This document shows positions 58,251 to 64,000 of a DNA stretch of 64,000 nt, one piece after another. Where the stretch lies: positions 13,748,041-13,812,040 of the forward strand of contig CM038917.1 in NCBI GenBank assembly GCA_021904315.1, given 5' to 3'. Numbering within the stretch: the stretch's first letter is position 1; every line of letters begins with the position of its first letter. The notes below the pieces were generated by a model that saw only the letters and a list, made by a program, of their open reading frames with translations, was not told the origin of the DNA and ran no database searches. A program made the translations under genes and the position numbers. This DNA is from Sphagnum magellanicum (Eukaryota > Streptophyta > Sphagnopsida > Sphagnales > Sphagnaceae).

Positions 58251-58999
58251 TTATCTTCTTCGGGTGGGTGCGGATTTATTTTGGTTTTTTTGATTTTGTG
58301 TTTTTTGTTTTCTTCCTTGGAGTGATTTGCGAGAGTTTTCTGTTGGAAATCGTTTCTGAACAGATTGTATTTCCAGTTTGTTTTCCCCGCAAGAATCTGT
58401 TTTAGTTTTCGGAGGATTTTATTGCGCAAAAAAAAAACAGGGAAAACAAATTCTCCTTCTTGTTGTGACGGAAGCTTTACTTACCACCCACACAGTTCCA
58501 TGTGGTTGTAGAGAGAGAGAAAAAGAGAGAGAGAGAGAGAGGAGGGGATGATGATGATGATGAGGAAGAAGAAGAACCCATTCAGGGAACTCAGCAAGAT
58601 CTTGTTGCAAAGGACTAATTGCAGTAGTCCGGTACTGATGAGCTCTGGATTGAGCTTACATCTTCTTCTGTAGTCACCACCAGTCCTTGAGAGTCGAGTC
58701 GAGCAAGCTGCAAAAGAAAAGCTTTCTTTGCAGTAGTGACCCATTTGTCAAGGCTTATTAGAGCAGCTTAAAAGGGCTTGGCTGGCTGGCTGGCTGGGAA
58801 ATGAATTCACCATCTTTGGGTTCACAACGTCGTCAGCTCTTCATCCTCTGTTTTCTTCTTTGTCTTGAGAGACGTTTTGCGACAAATTTGAGTGCAATTC
58901 CGTGACTGAAGGAAAGAGGAAAGAGGAGAGGAGAGGAGAAGGAGGGAGGAGGAAGAAGAAGAGGTCGAGAAGGCGAAGGAGGAGAGTAAAAGAACTCGA
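58251..58999 (+). other. Presumed promoter and 5' leader of the TSS/REC gene
   Basis: Mixed composition with a (GA)n tract at 58508-58541, (GAT)n at 58547-58563 and a purine-rich stretch (GAGGAGAGGAGAAGGAGGG) just before the ATG. Open frames on both strands here are low-complexity (poly-Arg/Lys or poly-Ser/Phe) and I do not call them. Confidence 0.5.
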
Positions 59000-61900
59000 A
59001 TGGCGCCGCGTGCGGGACGAGCAAAGGCGCACAAGTCCAAAGGCGAGAAGAAAAAGAAGGAGGAGAAGAGTAAAAGAATTCTCGACTTCTTCTCCAAATT
59101 TTCTCCAATTATTTATTGATTTATTTTTCTTTATTTTTGGTGTTTGGGTGTCTTCAACCAACTTCTTCTCTTCCAAACTTCTCCTCCAATTTTCTCCAAT
59201 TTTATTTATTTATGTATTTATTCGTCTTGACCAATTTCTCCAACTTCTCCAAAAAAAAATGAAATGAAATGAAATGAAATTCTCCAATTTCTCTCTTCAA
59301 CATCTCGAGTTTTCTTTGATTGCTCTCCTCCTCTTCAGCTTCTTCAATTTCTGCTTAGCAATCTACTTAGCTCCACCTTGCTTTCCAATCCATGCTTCCC
59401 CAATGCAAGAAGAAATGGGCATTGGAAAGTTATCAATTTTCAAGCCTTATTTGTCTCTCCTCTTGTGGGGTTCAATTTTTAGAAGGATTAGTTTTTGTGT
59501 GTGTGTGTGTGTGTGTTTTTGGGTATTGTTTTTGTGCAAATTGGAAACTTTTTTTTTTTTTTTTGTGTTGCATTTTTTTTTTTTTCCTTCCCCCAATTAA
59601 AAAATCAAAAACATTTGTAAACCAGGGTTTATTAACTCCACAAACCACAATCCTTCTCCAATCCTAAACCTAGGTCCATTCTAAAAGAACCTAACCTGCC
59701 TTGTTGAGGTGATGTAGTAATAGTTAGTTAAGTCTTTTGTTGAAAATTTGCAAATGATAAAATTAGAAAAAAAAAAAGGCTCATTCTGTTGGAGTTTCTT
59801 TGTTTGTGTGATTTTGTTGCATTTGAGATGAGCATTGTCAGATTCAGTTTGGGTGGGGTTTATTCTATTTTAATTTTAAAAAAATTGATTTTCTCTTTTG
59901 TTTTTTTTTTTTTTTTTTTTTTGGGGAAACATGATCTATGAAACCTTACCTTATTACACAATGTAATGTTGTCAAACTCTTTCTTTATTTTTTATTTTTA
60001 TTTATTAATTATTATTTGGTTTGGTTTGATTTGCATTTCTTTGATTTATTTTCCAACAATTGGAGGTTTTTTTTTTTTTTTTTCTCTCTTATGTGCAGTT
60101 TTCCCAGCAGTGCTCGACATTACGGTCCTTCTTCCAGATGACAATAATAATCAGGTCATTTTGAAGGTAAGAAAAAGCAAGGGAAAAACTTTCCCTTCCC
60201 AAATGCAGGAAAATTATTTGGAGGTTGTTTAAGTTGTAGGGTAATGCCTGAGGAGTGGGTCGTTTTGGGGCGTTCCCAAAGTAAGCTCTGACAGGTTATT
60301 ATGCTCTAGTGTATACCTCAAAAGCTTTTTGTTGGCCTTGCCTAACCAAGGCAAGAAGGATATATTGTGTTTAGATTCATTACAGAGTATAGTAGCTTAA
60401 GGGATTTTGGCCCCTAGGTAATAAATAATAGGTCTATTTTTATCTGAGGATTTTTGAAAGATGATATTTTGGCTTGTGTTGAAACTTGAGAGATTAGTTA
60501 TAATAGAGTTATGATATCTTGAAGGATTTTGAGAGCATTTTTTTGAACATTTATATTTTTGCATGGTGAAATATTTTGAGATTCCATAATTCTTCTTTTG
60601 CCTTGAGATACTTTTTAATGTAAATGGCAAGGCCACCGTGTGATAAATTCCTTGTTGTTCACAGGTTTTGATCATTGAGCTAGAAGGATGCGTAATGGGG
60701 CGTCCTCATGCGTGTCCTGATCATTCTTTGCCTTTAGTTAGCTCCTGCTGGTTCTTCCTCTGGTCTTAAGTAATTTTTGTGAGTGTGTGTGTGTGTGTGT
60801 GTGACTTGCAGGGGATAACAACAGACAGGATTCTGGATGTGCGCCGATTGCTAGCTGCACATGTGGAGACTTGCCATTTAACCAATATCTCCTTTCAACA
60901 CGAGGCAAGAAGAAGAAAGCCCCTTCTTCCCCCCCCCAAATACCTCCTCCTCTAGCACCATCTATCCACTTCATCAATTTCTTACATCCATTGGTTTTGC
61001 ATAAATTTCTTCTCATGAGATTTTTAAATATTGAAGTCACGTAGACTTTTAAAAATTTTCTCTTCTTCTTCTTCATGAACCTTCTTGCCCCATGTATTTT
61101 TCCTTCATCAACATCACAAAAATTTCAATCCGACAAAAACTGGGCAATCATTTTCTATTTGTTTAGTTTTTTTTTTTCCATTTGTCATTCTTTGGGTTTT
61201 GGGTATAGAACCTCTTGAGAGTTTCTGTTGAATCACAGTGCCACCCAGTTCAGTCTTTTCATCCTGTACACGAGACTGTGAGCAATCAGTCTCAATGACC
61301 CAATCTAGATTGCTAGAAATCATTTGGTGAAGTGGAGATTTGTAGAAATCAACAAAAGAGTCAATCTCTGTTCAAGCTCAAAGTGCTTACCTATTTGAGC
61401 TGCTGCAACTAGTATGGCATAATCACATCAAAGATGTTCTTTCTTACCTCAATTCTGGAAGAAATCTCTGAACTCGTCGTGATTCTCAATTTTTTGTTGT
61501 TGCTTATGATGATGGGTAAGTGGGTGGGCAAGCAGGTGCTACAGAGTCGATTGCACTTTGTCACTGCTAAATCACTTACAATTTAGTGGGTATCCCCTGC
61601 CTGATCTTGCTGAGCTCTCTGATCATGATTTTAACAGGTGCGGGGAAGCAGGTTGCGAGACTCACTAGAGGTGGCTGGTCTAAAACCATGCACACTTACT
61701 CTGCAGCAAGGTCCATATACAATAATCCTTTTTCTTTGTGTTGTCTCTCTTTGTCATTCTCCCTCTCTCTCCCATCCCACCCAATACAGAAATCTTGATG
61801 AGATACAATTCAAAAAAGAAGGGAGAAAAAGAGAAAAAAACACATGGAAGAGGAAGCAAGCCTGGAGATGCAACAAACACAAGAGTGTCCCTTTCACTAC

Positions 61901-64000
61901 TTCTCTTCAAGCTTTTGCCTCTTTTTTGTTTTATCAGTTACAGAGTTTGCACATTCCTTTTAGCATTGGAGCATGTACCTCTGAGGAAGTAGAGCATGAA
62001 GATCTAACATGATGTTAGGTTGTGTGGTGTGGGTGGTGGTGGTGGTGTTGTTGTTGCTGTACAGAGGATTACACTGAGCCTTTAGCAATGGCTCATGTAA
62101 GAAGGCTTCTGGACATTGTTGCCTGTACAACTTTCTTTGGTCCCTCTGGCAAACAACTTGAACAACCCAAACAACCTGTCTCAAGCAGCAGCAGTGAGCT
62201 AACGAGGAGTCCATCAAGCCAGGCAATTAGCAGTGGTGAGGACAGGCCACAATCATCATCAGCAGCAGCAGTTCAGGAGGAAGAAATTATGATTAGGGAT
62301 AGTGATGATGCAGCAGGAGCAGTGATAAGAAGAAGAAGAAGAAGAAGAAGCAGCTCTGAAGGCGGGGAGACGAAGAAGACCACCACCATCACTCCAGAGG
62401 TTGCAAAATCTGGGGTGGTGACAAAAGCTGCTACTACTGAGAGGGGAGTTTTCAAAGGAAAACCAGAAGCTGCAGCTGCAATGGCAGCTGCAAAAGAAGC
62501 TACAGAGAAGGGAGACATGACAGGGATGTGCCCTCCCTCCAAACTGGGCCAATTTTACGAGTTTTTGTCCTTCTCACACTTGACACCACCAATTCAATGT
62601 GAGTGAACCCTAAAACCTTAAACCCTAAACCCTCCATCTGATGCAGTTTCTCTCAATTCTGATTCATGTAAAACTTGGTTTGAGGCTAATCTTACATCAG
62701 TGTCCTTACCGGGGTTGGTACTGGTTACAAGGTTGGCATTACCTCGGGTCCATAACAGTTTGAAACTTGGTACCATTACCTCCAAACCCTAAACAAGGGT
62801 TGGTATTGCCTCAAGTCATACCAGCCTAGTAGGGTCTTTTTGCTGCCAGTATTGAAACCCAAAAAAAAAAAGACAAGGGACCTTATGTGTACTCACCTCC
62901 TTCAGAGTCAAGTCAGAGGGATATTATGCCTACTTATAGGTGTAAGACCCCTCCATGCTCATTCCCAACACCTTGAAAAAAAAAGAAAAAACTTAGGTCA
63001 AGTTTTTATAGGTTGAATGAATGATCAAAAGACATATGTCGGGTGGGTACAAAAAGAAGTAAAGCTTTTGTTGTTGTTGTGGGTGATTTTTGTCACCTAC
63101 AAGGGTTTAGGGTTTGGAGGTTTAGGGTTTGGGTTTCTGGGGTAGGTAGGTTGCCATATTGGTTTGGTTGATTGTTTTTGCTGCAATTTGGGGTGTTGTG
63201 ATATAAAGACCAGGAACCCCCAGGGCTCAAAAACCTAATGATGTGAAAATTGCAGTTTTGAGGTGCTCACAGAAGCAGTCACCCAAACAAGAGGGTGACC
63301 TTTTCACATTTGTTGTAAGTGTTTTTTCTTCCTCCAAATTCTCTCAATTTATTTCATACATACATACATATATATATATATGTTGATACATCCGTCCACC
63401 CATACATAGTTACATCCTTTGGTAGCAATTTTTTTGTGAAGAAGTTGTCGATGGGTCCATTCTTATTGTCGGTGTATAAAGTATGTATGTATGTATGTTA
63501 GCTTCATGCTTCAATGTTGAAATCTTGAGATTGCACATAATTTTTGTTGAACAGAAATTTTATCATTGAAATTTCATTTGAAAATATTTCGTTCTATTTA
63601 TATGTGTAGTGAAACTTTGAAATTATACATAATTTTTATTCGAATAGAAATTTCATCATCAAAATTTCATTTGAAAATATTTCATCTTATATTATATACG
63701 TGCAATCAATGAAACCTTGAAATTGCACATAATTTTTGTTGAATAAAAAAATTTTATCATCGAAATTTCACTAGAAAATATATTTGAATCTACAGTTAAA
63801 ACATCAACTCCTCCTCTCTCTCTCTCATGGATCAAAATTTGTGTGTGTGTTTTCACTTTTGGTCACAGGTGAAACTTTGTAATGGAAAGCTTGTCACGAT
63901 CACAGCATGTGAGAAAGGATTCTACAGCTCCAGCAGACCATCCATTCATAGCCATTCACTCGTCACCTTGCTTTCTCGTCTCAGCAAAGCCTTTGCAGAT
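59000..64000 (+). CDS. TSS: TSS/REC-type clustered-mitochondria (CLU) family protein, N-terminal part
   Basis: Seven exons join in frame: 59000-59069, 60099-60166, 60812-60904, 61638-61710, 62065-62598, 63256-63314, 63869-beyond 64000 (343 residues in window; the family has well over 1000, so most of the gene is missing). It begins [20 protein letters not shown], the conserved basic start, then [20 protein letters not shown] and [40 protein letters not shown], a low-complexity linker (about residues 120-250, Ser-rich, with RRRRRRR from an AGA repeat at 62327-62350), then [20 protein letters not shown] and PPIQFLRCSQ. Arabidopsis TSS/REC proteins act in the cytosol, set chloroplast compartment size or suppress the STIMPY phenotype, and relate to FRIENDLY/CLU, which governs mitochondrial distribution. 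The REC1, REC2 and REC3 subtypes cannot be told apart here. Intron 3 uses a GC donor (CACGAG|GCAAGA); all others are GT-AG. Confidence 0.93.
60777..60803. repeat. (TG)n microsatellite
   Basis: A run of about a dozen GT dinucleotides immediately upstream of the acceptor of TSS/REC exon 3. Another (GT)n run is at 59494-59515 in intron 1. Confidence 0.9.
62605..63145. repeat. Telomere-like patches within TSS/REC intron 5
   Basis: CCCTAAAACCTTAAACCCTAAACCC at 62607-62632 and, in opposite orientation, GGGTTTAGGGTTTGGAGGTTTAGGGTTTGGG at 63104-63134, both inside the intron between exons 5 and 6. They could pair as a long-range hairpin in the pre-mRNA. Confidence 0.6.

Noticed and set aside
58822-59267. 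Poly-Ser/Phe (-) and poly-Lys/Arg (+) ORFs around the TSS/REC start
   Set aside because: Purine-rich leader of TSS/REC; the true frame begins [14 protein letters not shown] at 59000.

Overview
This is a nuclear segment from a land plant. The genes have short canonical introns, belong to plant-type families (XRI1, plant ARIADNE, TSS/REC, cytosolic ribosomal proteins) and sit in A+T-rich DNA full of decayed transposons. The repeat style hints at a non-flowering land plant such as a fern, lycophyte or bryophyte, but that is only a guess from style. Gene density is low: six clear or probable protein genes in 64 kb.

Layout. 1-5.1 kb: an XRI1-like meiosis/DNA-repair gene (+), with its 5' structure uncertain. 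5.1-10.1 kb: intergenic DNA with an orphan transposon end, a G-quadruplex tract and a large inverted repeat. 10.2-11.5 kb: RPS21/eS21 (-). 14.2-18.7 kb: a complete seven-exon ARIADNE RBR ubiquitin ligase (-), with its GA-rich 5' region to about 19.7 kb. 20.0-26.7 kb: a 6.7-kb DNA transposon, bounded by 37-bp terminal inverted repeats and a perfect 9-bp target duplication, that carries a zinc-finger gene (-) and internal satellite arrays sharing one short core. 26.8-31.5 kb: LTR/primer-binding-site-like sequence, then a decayed reverse-transcriptase element (+). 31.5-44.4 kb: A+T-rich relic DNA with a decayed recombinase-like pseudogene, MITEs and SINE-like pieces. 44.4-46.1 kb: RPL35A/eL33 (-). 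46.1-57 kb: relic DNA with a Ty3/gypsy element (-) into which CACTA-like elements have inserted. 57.5-64 kb: a tandem repeat, then the first seven exons of a TSS/REC clustered-mitochondria-family gene (+) that runs off the right edge.

The host genes are housekeeping genes (two ribosomal proteins, a ubiquitin ligase, a meiotic factor, an organelle-homeostasis factor) and show no operon-like relationship. Both ribosomal protein genes carry a telo-box just upstream of the start codon. The item most worth following is the 20.0-26.7 kb transposon. Its only recognisable gene encodes a C2H2 zinc-finger protein, and at least 20 copies of a related 14-bp core lie in both orientations across it, which suggests a protein and its own DNA-binding sites. 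Family calls were made by eye; no database search was run.
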